A stretch of DNA of 39,237 nt from an uncultured Kineothrix sp. (GCA_910587275.1 CAJUMD010000019.1:1-39237); one strand, 5' to 3'. Positions 1-8,934 are shown, numbered from the stretch's first letter. A program made the numbers and translations. The notes: generated by a model from the sequence alone, not told the origin.

Positions 1-53
1 AAACTCCCTCCCGTGCGTCCGCCCATCAACATAACATTTCAGGCTGAACTGTT
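1..53 (+). repeat. Left arm of a ~53-bp inverted repeat
   Basis: These bases recur in inverted orientation at 37933-37987 with only a few differences, mostly in a short C-rich stretch. The inner part (33-53) is itself an imperfect palindrome: arm AACATTTCAG, one central G, then CTGAACTGTT, matching at 9 of 10 positions. The arm lies upstream of the vanZ-like promoter and starts at the window edge, so it may extend further left. Confidence 0.75.
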
Positions 54-137
54 ACTTTTCCTTTGTGGACTATGTGTGGATTCCCTCTCTGCCGTATATC
101 ATAAATGCCATCAGAAACTTAATTTTTTATGAACCGT

Positions 138-166
138 TTTACATCCATCCGCAAAAAGTGTATACT
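138..166 (+). promoter_or_regulatory. Probable promoter of the vanZ-like gene
   Basis: TTTACA (138-143), a 17-base spacer and TATACT (161-166) match a sigma-A type promoter. The leader to the start codon at 280 is about 105 bases and contains a CCCGCTG/CAGCGGG inverted repeat (212-218 with 242-248). Confidence 0.6.
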
Positions 167-279
167 ACCAATAACAAATGAAAGAGCCGGTTCTCCCAAA
201 AAGCCAAAAACCCCGCTGCAAGCAACAGTCCATCAAACCTTCAGCGGGAATAAACCAGAAAAACAAAATGAGGTAAATC

Positions 280-816
280 ATGAAATATTTTCTTTTATTT
301 ATAAAAAAGACACTGCGTTTCGTTTTAAAACCGCTTTCCTTCGTACCTGCCATTTTCGTCATGTACATGATTTTCCGCCTGTCCGCGCAGGACGGCGTCA
401 CCAGCGGACAGTTAAGCTACCGGGTCAGCACGGGAATCGTTACCACCGCCGACCGGCTGTTTGACAAAGATTTTTCTTCCGAACAGATTAAGCATTATGC
501 CAACCGGATTCATTACTATGTCCGCAAACTCGGACATATTACGGAATACTTTATTTTGGCGGTATCGGTGGCATTCCCGCTCTATGTCTACCGTGTCCGC
601 GGTTTCTCCCTGATGCTGGTGGCAGGGTTATTCTGCGTCGCTTTTGCCGGGCTGGATGAATACCATCAGTCTTTTGTGGCAGGACGCGGCCCCTCAAAAC
701 GGGACGTCGCCATCGACAGCATAGGGATTTTCACCGGAATCATCCTTGTCCGCATCATCGGCTGGACCGGAAGGATGACCATATTCCGCCCTCTTTCCAA
801 CCGGACGGGCCGGTAA
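280..816 (+). CDS. VanZ-like family membrane protein
   Basis: A 178-residue membrane protein of the VanZ-like family. Visible family marks are an N-terminal hydrophobic segment (about 15-35) ending in RLSAQDG, the RKLGHITEYF segment near residue 87, and LDEYHQSFVAGRGPSKRD near 124, followed by a last hydrophobic helix (about 143-160). VanZ itself is linked to low-level teicoplanin resistance, but most family members have no assigned role, so no resistance claim is made here. The start is supported by GAGG six bases upstream of ATG. It is one of only three plus-strand genes in the window and converges on the HAD hydrolase with a 14-bp gap. Confidence 0.85.
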   Translation: MKYFLLFIKKTLRFVLKPLSFVPAIFVMYMIFRLSAQDGVTSGQLSYRVSTGIVTTADRLFDKDFSSEQIKHYANRIHYYVRKLGHITEYFILAVSVAFPLYVYRVRGFSLMLVAGLFCVAFAGLDEYHQSFVAGRGPSKRDVAIDSIGIFTGIILVRIIGWTGRMTIFRPLSNRTGR

Positions 817-830
817 ACGTAAGCAGTCCG

Positions 831-1496
831 TTACAGGGCAAACGGTTCCTTTGGGAAATGCCCGTCCGAAACAAGCAGCCCGTCCACACCGCACTTTTGT
901 GCCACCGCAAGATCGCTCTCCGCTTCGTTCCCGACCATCAGGCATTCTTCCCTCTTTAGTCCGTGTTTTTTCAGCAGCGTTTCCATATATGCTTTTTCCG
1001 GCTTTTTCATCCCGAAGTCGGACGAAAGGAATATGTCGTCAAAGTATCCCCCGATTCCGGCTGCCGCGATTTCCGGCGCCGTGAACAGCCGCTGGGCATT
1101 GGACAGGAGGTAAATGCGTTTCCCTCCCTCCCGCAGTTTCCGTAAAAGCGGCTCCGTCCCGTCATAAAGCCTCATGTACTCCCTGGACCGTTCCCTGAAC
1201 CGGCGGGCAAGAGCGGAAACCAACTCCGTCCCCGCCTCCGCTCCTTTTTGGGAAAACAGATTCAAAAACACTTGCCCGATTTCGATTTCGGGATACACAA
1301 ACCCCGTTTCTTCCCGCAGGCGTTCTTCCTCCTTCCGGCAGGCATCCCCATATGCCGTTTTTAATGCTTCCGGTGTATAAACAGCCCCTTCCTTCCCGTA
1401 AAAGAGCGCCATTTCGTCCCAAAGCCCCTCCTGTTCCTCATCCGTACGGATATCCAGCAGGGTTCCGTACAGGTCAAAGATATAATTCCGGTACAT
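831..1496 (-). CDS. HAD superfamily hydrolase (subfamily IA)
   Basis: A 221-residue haloacid-dehalogenase-like hydrolase. Motif I is FDLYGTLLD with the nucleophile Asp8. The usual second Asp of phosphatases (DxD) is Tyr10, as in L-2-haloacid dehalogenases and some YjjG/YfnB-like members. Motif II is LLSN with Ser132, the motif III lysine lies in GMKKPEKAY (about 164), and motif IV is GNEAESDLAVA (acidic residues about 191-195). The start has AAGGAG eight bases upstream. It follows the amylase gene by about 30 bp on the same strand, so it is probably co-transcribed. Substrate unknown. A phosphatase is more likely than a true dehalogenase on genomic context alone, but the Tyr leaves this open. 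Confidence 0.88.
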   Translation of the reverse strand: MYRNYIFDLYGTLLDIRTDEEQEGLWDEMALFYGKEGAVYTPEALKTAYGDACRKEEERLREETGFVYPEIEIGQVFLNLFSQKGAEAGTELVSALARRFRERSREYMRLYDGTEPLLRKLREGGKRIYLLSNAQRLFTAPEIAAAGIGGYFDDIFLSSDFGMKKPEKAYMETLLKKHGLKREECLMVGNEAESDLAVAQKCGVDGLLVSDGHFPKEPFAL

Positions 1497-1527
1497 CCCA
1501 TCTTCTCCTTTTTGTTTTCCGTTTTCT

Positions 1528-3402
1528 TTACCGGAACAAAAGAACCGAATACGGCGGCATGGTTACTTCCGTCCCGCTCATGACCGCCTGTTCTTCCCCG
1601 GTCAGCAGCCTGCCGCAGAATATCCATCTTCCGGTCTGTGCAGAATCCGTCCAGTCACACACTGCCTGCCAGTTCCCGTCCGCTTCTTTTCCGTTTAAGG
1701 TAAGTCCCGCTACATCCACTTTCTTCTCCCCTTCCGAAACATTGATAAGCAGCAGGATTTCCGAGCCTTCATACACTTTTTTCATCACGCAGACCTGGTC
1801 GTCGGATTTTTCCTCCAAAAACTCCGTTTTTCCCCTTGCAATTTCGGGGTAAGTATTCCGCAGCCGTATGGCGTCCTTATAATATTGGTAAATCGAGGCT
1901 TTATCTGCCTCCTGTTCCTCCAGGCTGTCATATACCATCCGCACCTCATCCATATCCTGCGGTCCGCGGCACATGCCTTCCGCCGCGGCATCCTTGCTCC
2001 AATACATGGGCGCGCGTTTATTTTCGTCCTTACCGGAACCTTTCATGCCAAGTTCTTCCCCGTAATACACGAAGGCGCAGCCGCCCATCATTAGATTCAT
2101 GCCGCCTGCCATCTTCACCTGACGCTCCGGCTCATCCCCCGCGTAATATCCGGCGCTCCGGCTCAAATCATGATTTGTGTAAAAAGGGGCGTCCACATAA
2201 TTTTCATTATAGGAAGCAAATTTCTCCTCGCATTCACATAGCGCCTTTCCGAAGCCGGAAGCGGGCGCCGTACCTTTCACCGCATTGGCAATGATGCCGT
2301 TGTAATCCGCAAACGCAAAATTAAAGACACTGTCTATGCCGCTTCCGTAATACGCCGCATAAGTCTCCATATCCGCCCAGACTTCCGCCACAAGGTAAGC
2401 GTCCTCCTTCTTTTCCTTCACCATGCCGTTAAACCATTCCAACACTTCCACATTGGCATCCACCGTTCCCGAATAATACTCCTTCGCCGCGTCCAGCCGG
2501 AAACCGTCCACGCCCTTTGCCAGCCAAAAATCCACGATTTCCCCTATTTCCTCCCTTACCTTTTCATTTCCCAGGTTTAAATCCGGCATTTCGCTCCAAA
2601 ACCGGGCTTCGTAATACCATGTGCCGTCCAGTTCACAGTATCCCGCGCCTTTTTCCCTGGAAAAGTTATAATACTCCACGTAAGGACACGCCCCGGCATC
2701 CGGCTCCTGCCCGTCCTCCAACTGTTTGAGGTAATCACATGCCGCGATAAACCAAGGGTGGGAGGAAGAAGTATGGTTTAGCACCAAATCCAGTATCACA
2801 TGAATATCCCTTTTCTTGCACTCCGCCATGAAAGCATCAAAGTCCTCCATCGTCCCGTACTGCTCATCAATCCCGTAATAATCCGTCACATCATACTTAT
2901 GGTAAGTCGTGGAAGGCATAATCGGCATCAGCCATATCCCGTTGCATCCAAGGTCGGTATCCGTGGCATCATCCCCGTCATTGATGTAATCCAGCTTCTG
3001 CGTCAGCCCTTTCAGGTCCCCGATGCCGTCCCCGTCGCTGTCATAGAAAGAATACACAAATACCTCATAAAAGGTACGGTACTTGTCATCCGGCATGTTT
3101 AACGGCGGCAGAGTCATTCCCAGACTCCCGCCGCCTTCCGCCGCGCTTTCTTTTTCCTCTGCATTTTCCGCTTCCGTGGCGCCTTCTTTTCCTGCGGCTC
3201 CTTCCGTGTCCCGTGCCGCGGTATCCGCTGCCCCCGTTCCGTCACTGTCCGTTCCCGCCTGCACCGTGCCGGCTCCGCTTTCTGCCACGGCATCCTGTCC
3301 GGCATCCGGCGTCCCGTTTGCACCGCATCCTGTCAGACTTCCCGTCAGGCACACAAGCGCCGTCCAAAGGGCTAATATCCTTTTTCCTTTCTTCCATTCC
3401 AT
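1528..3402 (-). CDS. GH13 alpha-amylase family lipoprotein
   Basis: A 624-residue secreted glycoside hydrolase of family GH13, likely acting on alpha-1,4 or alpha-1,6 glucans or oligosaccharides outside the membrane. Residues 1-26 form a lipoprotein signal ending in the lipobox LTGC (Cys26). Residues 30-95 are a low-complexity Ala/Gly/Glu/Asp/Thr spacer, then the catalytic barrel begins. The GH13 regions are readable: DLVLNH (205-210), GFRLDAAK with nucleophile Asp304, LVAEVW with acid/base Glu340, and TNHD with Asp412. The start at 3402 is preferred over an in-frame ATG 20 codons upstream, because GGGAGG lies just before 3402, the signal peptide starts cleanly there, and the longer form would read through a hairpin. 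It sits between a hybrid sensor kinase and a HAD hydrolase on the same strand. Specificity (amylase, neopullulanase or oligo-1,6-glucosidase) cannot be settled by eye. Confidence 0.9.
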   Translation of the reverse strand: MEWKKGKRILALWTALVCLTGSLTGCGANGTPDAGQDAVAESGAGTVQAGTDSDGTGAADTAARDTEGAAGKEGATEAENAEEKESAAEGGGSLGMTLPPLNMPDDKYRTFYEVFVYSFYDSDGDGIGDLKGLTQKLDYINDGDDATDTDLGCNGIWLMPIMPSTTYHKYDVTDYYGIDEQYGTMEDFDAFMAECKKRDIHVILDLVLNHTSSSHPWFIAACDYLKQLEDGQEPDAGACPYVEYYNFSREKGAGYCELDGTWYYEARFWSEMPDLNLGNEKVREEIGEIVDFWLAKGVDGFRLDAAKEYYSGTVDANVEVLEWFNGMVKEKKEDAYLVAEVWADMETYAAYYGSGIDSVFNFAFADYNGIIANAVKGTAPASGFGKALCECEEKFASYNENYVDAPFYTNHDLSRSAGYYAGDEPERQVKMAGGMNLMMGGCAFVYYGEELGMKGSGKDENKRAPMYWSKDAAAEGMCRGPQDMDEVRMVYDSLEEQEADKASIYQYYKDAIRLRNTYPEIARGKTEFLEEKSDDQVCVMKKVYEGSEILLLINVSEGEKKVDVAGLTLNGKEADGNWQAVCDWTDSAQTGRWIFCGRLLTGEEQAVMSGTEVTMPPYSVLLFR

Positions 3403-3434
3403 ATTCCTTTTCCTCCCTGTTTCCCTCCTAATAT

Positions 3435-3458
3435 GGGGCATAGCAGCCGCTATGCCCC
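3435..3458 (-). terminator. Intergenic hairpin between kinase and amylase
   Basis: A perfect 10-bp stem, GGGGCATAGC paired with GCTATGCCCC, closes a four-base loop in the gap between the kinase stop (3487) and the amylase start (3402). There is no U-run on either side, so it may act as a processing or attenuation hairpin rather than a full intrinsic terminator. Confidence 0.45.
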
Positions 3459-3486
3459 ACATTTCAAATACTTTTCCATTGTGCAG

Positions 3487-6400
3487 TTACGCACCGTTCC
3501 GCAGAATCCTACCCAGCGTATCGAACAGATTATCCACGTCAATGGGCTTTGCAATATGTCCGTTCATTCCGCATTTCAGGGCTTCCTGTTTGTCTTCTTC
3601 AAAGGCATTTGCCGTCATGGCGATAATCGGTATGGATGCCAGTTTCCGGTTCGTCAGCATACGGATTTTCTTTGCCGCCTCATACCCGTTCATGACCGGC
3701 ATTTGGATATCCATCAGCACCAACTGGTAATATCCGGGTTCGGATTTCTCCAGCATATCCACGGCAGCCTGCCCGTTTTCCGCAATCTCCACGGTGAACC
3801 CCGCATCGCCTAAAATCGCCGTCGCAATCTCCTGGTTCATTTCCACATCCTCCGCCAACAGGATGCGTCCGGCACGGAATTTTACCGGCTGTCCGCCGCC
3901 GTCCTCTTTTTCTTCCTTATCTTTATGTATAATGGAAAGCAGGCAGTTCCTTAACTCGGATAAAAACAGCGGTTTGCTGCAAAATGCCGTAACGCCGGCT
4001 TCCTTTGCTTCTTCCTCGATATCCGACCAGTCGTATGCCGTCAGGATGATTACGGGTACTTCATCCCCCATTTCCTTACGTATCCTTCTGGTCACTTCAA
4101 TTCCGTTCATGTCCGGCAGCAGCCAGTCGATGATATAAGCATGGTAATTGTTTTCCCTTGTCACCGCCTGATGGTTGCGCAGTACCGCCTCTTTCCCCGA
4201 TAAAGTCCACTCCGCATGCATCCCTATCTGCTGCAGCATGTAGGACACACTGTCACATGTGTCATAATCATCGTCCACCACCAAAGCCCTGCAGTTTTTC
4301 AGTTCCGGTATCTCCTGGGGCTCCTTTGCATCGGTATGCAGACGGAACATAAAGGAAACCGTAAATTCCGAGCCGACACCCTGCTCGCTTTTTACACCGA
4401 TGGCACCGTTCATCATGTCCACAATATTCTTGGTAATCGCCATTCCCAGCCCGGTTCCCTGGATTCCGCTGATGGTGGTATTTTCTTCCCGCTCAAAGGG
4501 TTCAAAAATATGCTCCACAAACTCTTTGCTCATACCGATGCCGTTATCCTTAATGCTGAACTCAAAATTGGCATACCCGGCAGGCGCCCCCGCCTTTTCC
4601 GTAATACGGATATTAATAATGCCTCCCGCGCCCGTATATTTCACGGAATTGCTCACCAAATTCAAAAGCACCTGGTTTAACCGCAGCTTATCACAGTAAA
4701 TTTCCTCGTCAAACACATCCACGGTATCGACGCGCAGTTCCAACTGCTTGGCATGGATATCCGCCTGTAAAATATTACAAAGACCGTGAAGGATTTCCGG
4801 CAGGCTGCAAAGTTTTTCCTCCAAATGGATTTTGCCGCTTTCGATACGGCTCATATCCAAAACATCGTTAATCAGGCTAAGCAGATGATCCCCCGATGTC
4901 TTTATCTTTTTTAAGTACTCCTCCACCTGATCCCTATTGTCGATATGGGAAATGGCAAGCGTTGTAAAACCAACAATGGCATTCATCGGCGTGCGGATAT
5001 CATGGGACATATTGGACAAAAAGACGCTTTTTGCCCTGCTTGCCCGGTTCGCCTGCATCAGCGCGTCTTCCAGCAGGCTTTTCTTCACCATTTCGCTGCG
5101 GGTTTCCTCATCCACACTGTGGCAGCCAAGGACAATGCCCCTGCTTTCCTCCCATGCGCCGGCACGCACTACCTTCGTTTGGTAATATTTCATTTCACCG
5201 TCTTTAATCATACGGTAATTCATATAAAAAGATTTCTTTTCTTCCAATTCCTTCCTGATTCCGTCGCCGGAAAATGCCTGCCGCATCAAATCCCTGTCAT
5301 CCTCATGCACAAACCCGCTGATATAACATTCCATACTGTCTTCCAAAGAAATTTCCCCTTGGAACGCAGGGACAAACGCTTTTCCCTGTCCGTCATCATT
5401 GCGGACCGTCATCCCCAGCCCCGTATCGAGGTCAAAGGAACAGACAAGGTTATAATCGATGCTCAATGCCTGAATCAGCTCCATTTGCCGCATCTGGTTC
5501 TTCTTTTCCTGCATTTTCTGCGCCGTGACATCCAAAAGGAACCGCTGGAAAAACAATTCCCCGTTTTCCTCCAGGAGCTTGATGTTCCCCATTACATGCA
5601 AAAGTTCCCCGTCCTGATGGCGGATACGGTATTCCACGCTGACACTGTCCCCTGCTTTAACCAGTTCCGCAACACAGGTTTCCAGCTTCTCCCTATCTTC
5701 CTCCAACACGGAAGCGGCAAACATGTCAAATCCTTTTTCCTCCAATTCTTCCCTGGAAGCGTATCCCAAAATCTTAAGCGCCGCCCTGTTGACGCTTAAA
5801 ATGTGCGACCCGTCACAGGAATGACAAAGCACCCCGCAGTCCATGGAAGTAAAAACCGTTTCCATCATCTGATTCTTTTGGATGATTTCCCTCTCATAAG
5901 CACGCTCCTGCGTCACGTCGATGGCGATGCCCACGGTTCCCATCACATCCCCGTCCAAATCATACAGCGGGGACTTATAAGTCATAAGCGTCCGCAGCCC
6001 TTCCCCGGTCTCAATGATTTCCTCGGATACGAAAGTTTTCTTTTTACTCATCACCTCCCGCTCCGATTCTATGCAGGCAGGGTCGTCATGCTCCACATCC
6101 CAAATATATGCGTGTCCTCTGCCTTCCACCTGCTGTTTGGTCTTATTAACCGTTTTGCAAAAACTGTTATTTACTTTTTCATGTATCCCGTTTTTATCCT
6201 TAAACCAGATAAGGTTCGGGGAGTTATCAATGGCCGCCTCCAAATAATGCCCCGTCTGCCAGGCATCCTTATCTTTTTTACACTCCTTCTGCCATCTTAA
6301 AAACCGGAACCGGATTTCCCCTTCCGACATGGGCAGCGTCCATATGTCAAACGGCCGTGCGTCCATAGGCATCCCGCCGTCCGGCAACACATGTTTCCAT

Positions 6401-6693
6401 AAACTTCCGTCCGCAAATCCTTCCGCCAAAATCTCCGTTTGTTCTTTGTCCGCAAGCAGAATAAGCTCCTTTTTCCCGTTCCCGTCAAAAGCCAGTTTCC
6501 GCAGGATTTCCTTACCGTCCATCCCCTGTAAGTGGAGCAAAATCACATCTGCCCGTGCCGTCAATGCATCATCCGGTTTCTCACCTTCGGAAAATTCATG
6601 CGTAAAACACCCAAGCGGCGGCATTTCCTTTATTACCTCAAATGCCCTGCAAGGATGCCCCATCAGATAAAAATGAAGATGGCAATGATACAT
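3487..6693 (-). CDS. Hybrid sensor histidine kinase, PAS-HisKA-HATPase-REC-REC
   Basis: A 1068-residue cytoplasmic hybrid kinase with no clear membrane segment. Residues 1-135 may be a degenerate receiver-like region. PAS-like domains span about 145-262 and 272-390, with a weaker one at about 405-530. The HisKA phospho-acceptor is His564 in NMSHDIRTPMN. The ATPase shows an N box (NLVSNSVKY near 680), DNGIGM (717) and GTGLGM (746). Two receivers follow, with phospho-Asp856 (IIDWLLPDM) and Asp995 (LMDIQMPVM). No HPt domain or DNA-binding output is attached, so a relay to a separate HPt protein is likely. AGGAGG eight bases before ATG supports the start. It precedes the GH13 lipoprotein on the same strand, so a carbohydrate-related role is possible but inferred only from position. 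A similarly built kinase is encoded at 25884-29540. Confidence 0.9.
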   Translation of the reverse strand: MYHCHLHFYLMGHPCRAFEVIKEMPPLGCFTHEFSEGEKPDDALTARADVILLHLQGMDGKEILRKLAFDGNGKKELILLADKEQTEILAEGFADGSLWKHVLPDGGMPMDARPFDIWTLPMSEGEIRFRFLRWQKECKKDKDAWQTGHYLEAAIDNSPNLIWFKDKNGIHEKVNNSFCKTVNKTKQQVEGRGHAYIWDVEHDDPACIESEREVMSKKKTFVSEEIIETGEGLRTLMTYKSPLYDLDGDVMGTVGIAIDVTQERAYEREIIQKNQMMETVFTSMDCGVLCHSCDGSHILSVNRAALKILGYASREELEEKGFDMFAASVLEEDREKLETCVAELVKAGDSVSVEYRIRHQDGELLHVMGNIKLLEENGELFFQRFLLDVTAQKMQEKKNQMRQMELIQALSIDYNLVCSFDLDTGLGMTVRNDDGQGKAFVPAFQGEISLEDSMECYISGFVHEDDRDLMRQAFSGDGIRKELEEKKSFYMNYRMIKDGEMKYYQTKVVRAGAWEESRGIVLGCHSVDEETRSEMVKKSLLEDALMQANRASRAKSVFLSNMSHDIRTPMNAIVGFTTLAISHIDNRDQVEEYLKKIKTSGDHLLSLINDVLDMSRIESGKIHLEEKLCSLPEILHGLCNILQADIHAKQLELRVDTVDVFDEEIYCDKLRLNQVLLNLVSNSVKYTGAGGIINIRITEKAGAPAGYANFEFSIKDNGIGMSKEFVEHIFEPFEREENTTISGIQGTGLGMAITKNIVDMMNGAIGVKSEQGVGSEFTVSFMFRLHTDAKEPQEIPELKNCRALVVDDDYDTCDSVSYMLQQIGMHAEWTLSGKEAVLRNHQAVTRENNYHAYIIDWLLPDMNGIEVTRRIRKEMGDEVPVIILTAYDWSDIEEEAKEAGVTAFCSKPLFLSELRNCLLSIIHKDKEEKEDGGGQPVKFRAGRILLAEDVEMNQEIATAILGDAGFTVEIAENGQAAVDMLEKSEPGYYQLVLMDIQMPVMNGYEAAKKIRMLTNRKLASIPIIAMTANAFEEDKQEALKCGMNGHIAKPIDVDNLFDTLGRILRNGA

Positions 6694-6740
6694 ACCTGTT
6701 TCCTCCTATGTTTAGCAAATTGATTTTCACTTATATTCTT

Positions 6741-6769
6741 ATTCTATCAAGCGTTCAAATTTATGTCAA
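6741..6769 (-). promoter_or_regulatory. Promoter of the hybrid kinase gene
   Basis: On the minus strand, TTGACA (6764-6769), a 17-base spacer and TAGAAT (6741-6746) give a near-consensus vegetative promoter about 50 bases upstream of the kinase start. It probably also serves the downstream amylase and HAD genes, subject to the hairpin at 3435-3458. Confidence 0.75.
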
Positions 6770-6818
6770 TATTTGGGACACTTTCCGTTCAGAAATAGTT
6801 ACTCACCCGTTACCGGTC

Positions 6819-6846
6819 ACGGAGTGAACAATAGCGCTCACTCCGT
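6819..6846 (-). terminator. Hairpin overlapping the stop of the HD-kinase gene
   Basis: A 9-bp perfect stem (ACGGAGTGA with TCACTCCGT) and a 10-base loop overlap the TGA stop at 6838-6840. No U-run follows on the minus strand, so terminator function is uncertain. Confidence 0.35.
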
Positions 6847-7481
6847 AACCCATTTTACTTCATACGCCTCCCAGGGCGCCGGGATTTCCAGTTTCCGTAT
6901 CATGTCCTCCAAAACGGGCTCCGGGATATGGCGTTCCCTTTTCCGGTTTCTTGCAAGCAGTTCCCCATAAGGCACCTCCAGATAAACCAAATGCACCCGG
7001 GCGCCATATCCGGCAAAGAGCCGCACCAGTTTCTGCCTTGTCTCCTGCACGGTATTCGTGGCGTTCCAAATAAACGGCTCCTTCTTCCGCAGAAAATCCC
7101 TGGCGCGCCCCAGCGCCTCCTGCACAACCCTGCCGGATCCTTTCGCGGGCGGGATGCCCATTTCCGCACGGATATCATCCAGGGAAACCACGGGCAGATT
7201 CCCGCCGTTTTTTCCAATCCAGGTATCCTTGCCGGACAGGGGCAGCCCTGACATGACGGTTACGTCAAATTCCAATCCGTCATACAGGTCGGTTCCCTGC
7301 CACAGGCTTTCTTTCTGGAAATACCGGAATTTGGTATAAGCGCCGGAAAACGCATACGGATGTTCCCACACGTCCAGTTCCTTTGCATAATCCGCAAACA
7401 GCTCCACCTGCCCTGAAAGCCCGCCGGCCAAATCCGCCTCCCTCCCCTGCACATCCGCAAAGGAAAGCAGGAACAGCAGCC

Positions 7482-7506
7482 GAAGCGGCACGCACTCCGC
7501 CGCTTC
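7482..7506 (-). repeat. Inverted repeat 20 nt after the frameshift site
   Basis: GAAGCGGC and GCCGCTTC form a perfect 8-bp stem with a 9-base loop inside the kinase coding region. On the minus strand it begins 20 nt downstream of the A7 run. That is further than usual for a frameshift-stimulating stem, but it deserves mention beside the slippery run. Confidence 0.4.
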
Positions 7507-7526
7507 CAACAGGTTAAAATCCGGTC

Positions 7527-7533
7527 TTTTTTT
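7527..7533 (-). other. A7 run at the frame break (possible slippery site)
   Basis: Read in the HD frame the minus-strand codons are ACA AAA AAA GAC, which contain the slippery pattern A AAA AAA followed by G. A -1 slip gives AGA CCG GAT and enters the kinase frame exactly. One missing A relative to an ancestral A8 would give the same picture. Confidence 0.7.
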
Positions 7534-7929
7534 GTCCAAAACCATACCGGCAGCCCATGGTAACGGATGAGCTTTGCCACCGTCTCCCTTTGGCGGAATG
7601 ACAGCCCGTACCGTGCGCCTTCCCGGTACGCCATCCGGCGGAATTCCTTTTCCCCGCGGACGGTATGCTTCGGGGAAACCCATTTCCCGTCTTGCTGTTT
7701 CGTACAGGAAATTTTTCCGATGTCATGGAATGCGGCCGCCAAAAACAGTAGTTCCTGTTCTTCCCGTCCCAGCTTCTGCCAGTCCGGCAGCTTTACCAGT
7801 TTCCCGCACACCATCTGCGTATGGCAAAACACATCCCCCTCGGCATGGTAATCCGGGTTCTGCGGCACTCCCTTTAATTTGGAGAGCTCCTGATATTCCC
7901 CCGTAAGCAGCGGAAACGAAAACCCGCCG

Positions 7930-8698
7930 TCACGGATTTTTTCCAAAACATTCCCGTCCAACATCCTCGCCTCCTTCCCCTGCCGCAAAAAGATTTACCC
8001 CGTCCGCCAGACAGTTTGCGATGATGGGGCGGTCCATCCAGTGGCTTTCCGAATCGAGGATGGTGTTTAGGAAAGAAGCCCGCACAAATTTCAGGCGTCC
8101 GATCACATAATCCCCGTCTTCCACCTTAATGTAAATCCCTTCCATCACTCCCGTCAGGTCGGTCTGCCGGACTGCCGTTTCCGGCGCCGCGCCGCCTTTT
8201 TCGCACTGCAAAAGGAAGCTGTGTTCCGGTTCCCCTGAAATAAAAAGGCTCGGTCCCATCCATTTTGCAATATCCTGCGGATGTTCAAAATACCCCTGTG
8301 CAAGCACCCGCACGGAACGGATAAACGGGGCAGCCGCCAGAAATTCCCGGCGTTTTTCCGTGGAAAAGAATTTCCTCATACAGCCATTCCCCGTACATGA
8401 TATACCGGTCTTTCAGCAGGCGGCGCAGCCGTTCCTCCAGGCAGCCCGCCCATGTCTTAAAGAGGTCAAACTGCCGCTCCCCGTATCCGCCGCTTAGGAA
8501 ATGCCCCCGGCTTTGCAGGTACATCTTTCCGTCCGCGCCGAAACTGATACCGCAGTTCGCACCGTCCACCTTTTCCTCTAAAACCAGGTATTTTCCCTTG
8601 ATTTCCCCAAACGGTACATTTTTCAAATCCTCGTCCCCCGCCTGTTTCCTGGAACCCTCCAGGTGGCGGGTACGCGGATATTTATAAATCTGCTCCAT
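7930..8698 (-). pseudogene. Rnl2-like RNA ligase with internal deletion and frame change
   Basis: The N-terminal frame starts at 8698 (GGAGGAAT upstream) and shows nucleotidyltransferase motif I EKVDGANCG, with predicted AMP-accepting Lys43, and a motif III-like MYGEWLY. At about 8376-8383 the reading jumps to another frame, which continues RKFFSTEKRREFL, then MEGIYIKVED (motif IV) and VIGRLKFVRASF (motif V). Intact relatives, as I recall them, have roughly 25 residues between the GEWLY and FLST segments (a KHTVFYD...FLEFDI-type stretch) that are absent here, so this is a deletion with a frame change rather than a single-base error. The two parts sum to about 256 residues, against about 280 expected. 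The ORF end overlaps the start of the HD-kinase gene by about 35 bp, a normal operon arrangement. The protein would seal nicked or broken RNA, but the deleted stretch lies in the catalytic domain, so it is probably inactive. Confidence 0.8.
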
Positions 8699-8934
8699 AA
8701 AATCATTCCTCCATTCCATCCGGTGCATTTTTATGCAGTCCGCGCGCGCCGGACACCTGCCAGCTTCGCCGGCATCCTTCCTTTGGGTGCCCGTGTGCAA
8801 TTGAACTCTGTGCGCCGCCTTAGCGGCATACTTTCCCTGCACGGGGCTATGCATAAAAAATGCCATGAAGGAATATCTTTCACGGCAAACACAATAGATA
8901 ACAGAAAATACCGGCACCTGCCGTTGCCTGCAGG

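Larger units (their letters stand above)
6838..7964 (-). pseudogene. HD domain + P-loop kinase protein, -1 frameshifted
   Basis: Two overlapping frames together encode one protein of about 375 residues. The first frame starts at 7964 (GGAGG five bases upstream) and carries an HD domain: His48, then FHDIGK with His80-Asp81, and RYHGLP near the break. The second frame carries an AAA_33/polynucleotide-kinase-like domain: Walker A GLPLSGKDT, a VSLDDIR strand, WNATNT and a C-terminal lid rich in Arg (RNRKRERHIP). Continuity is lost at an A7 run (T7 on the plus strand, 7527-7533), where a -1 shift restores the reading. The gene sits just downstream of an RNA ligase, and its start overlaps the ligase end, so it probably prepares RNA ends (kinase, with a hydrolase/phosphatase-like HD) for sealing. 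Alternatives to a dead gene are a sequencing error in the homopolymer or programmed frameshifting. Confidence 0.75.

Noticed and set aside
3403..3462. Upstream in-frame ATG of the amylase (3462)
   Set aside because: It would place 20 residues, encoded by a hairpin, before a good lipoprotein signal. GGGAGG fits 3402.
4945..5799. Long plus-strand frame (284 codons) opposite the first hybrid kinase
   Set aside because: Antisense shadow of a well-supported kinase gene. Its His/Phe/Pro-rich composition is typical of reading the complementary strand.
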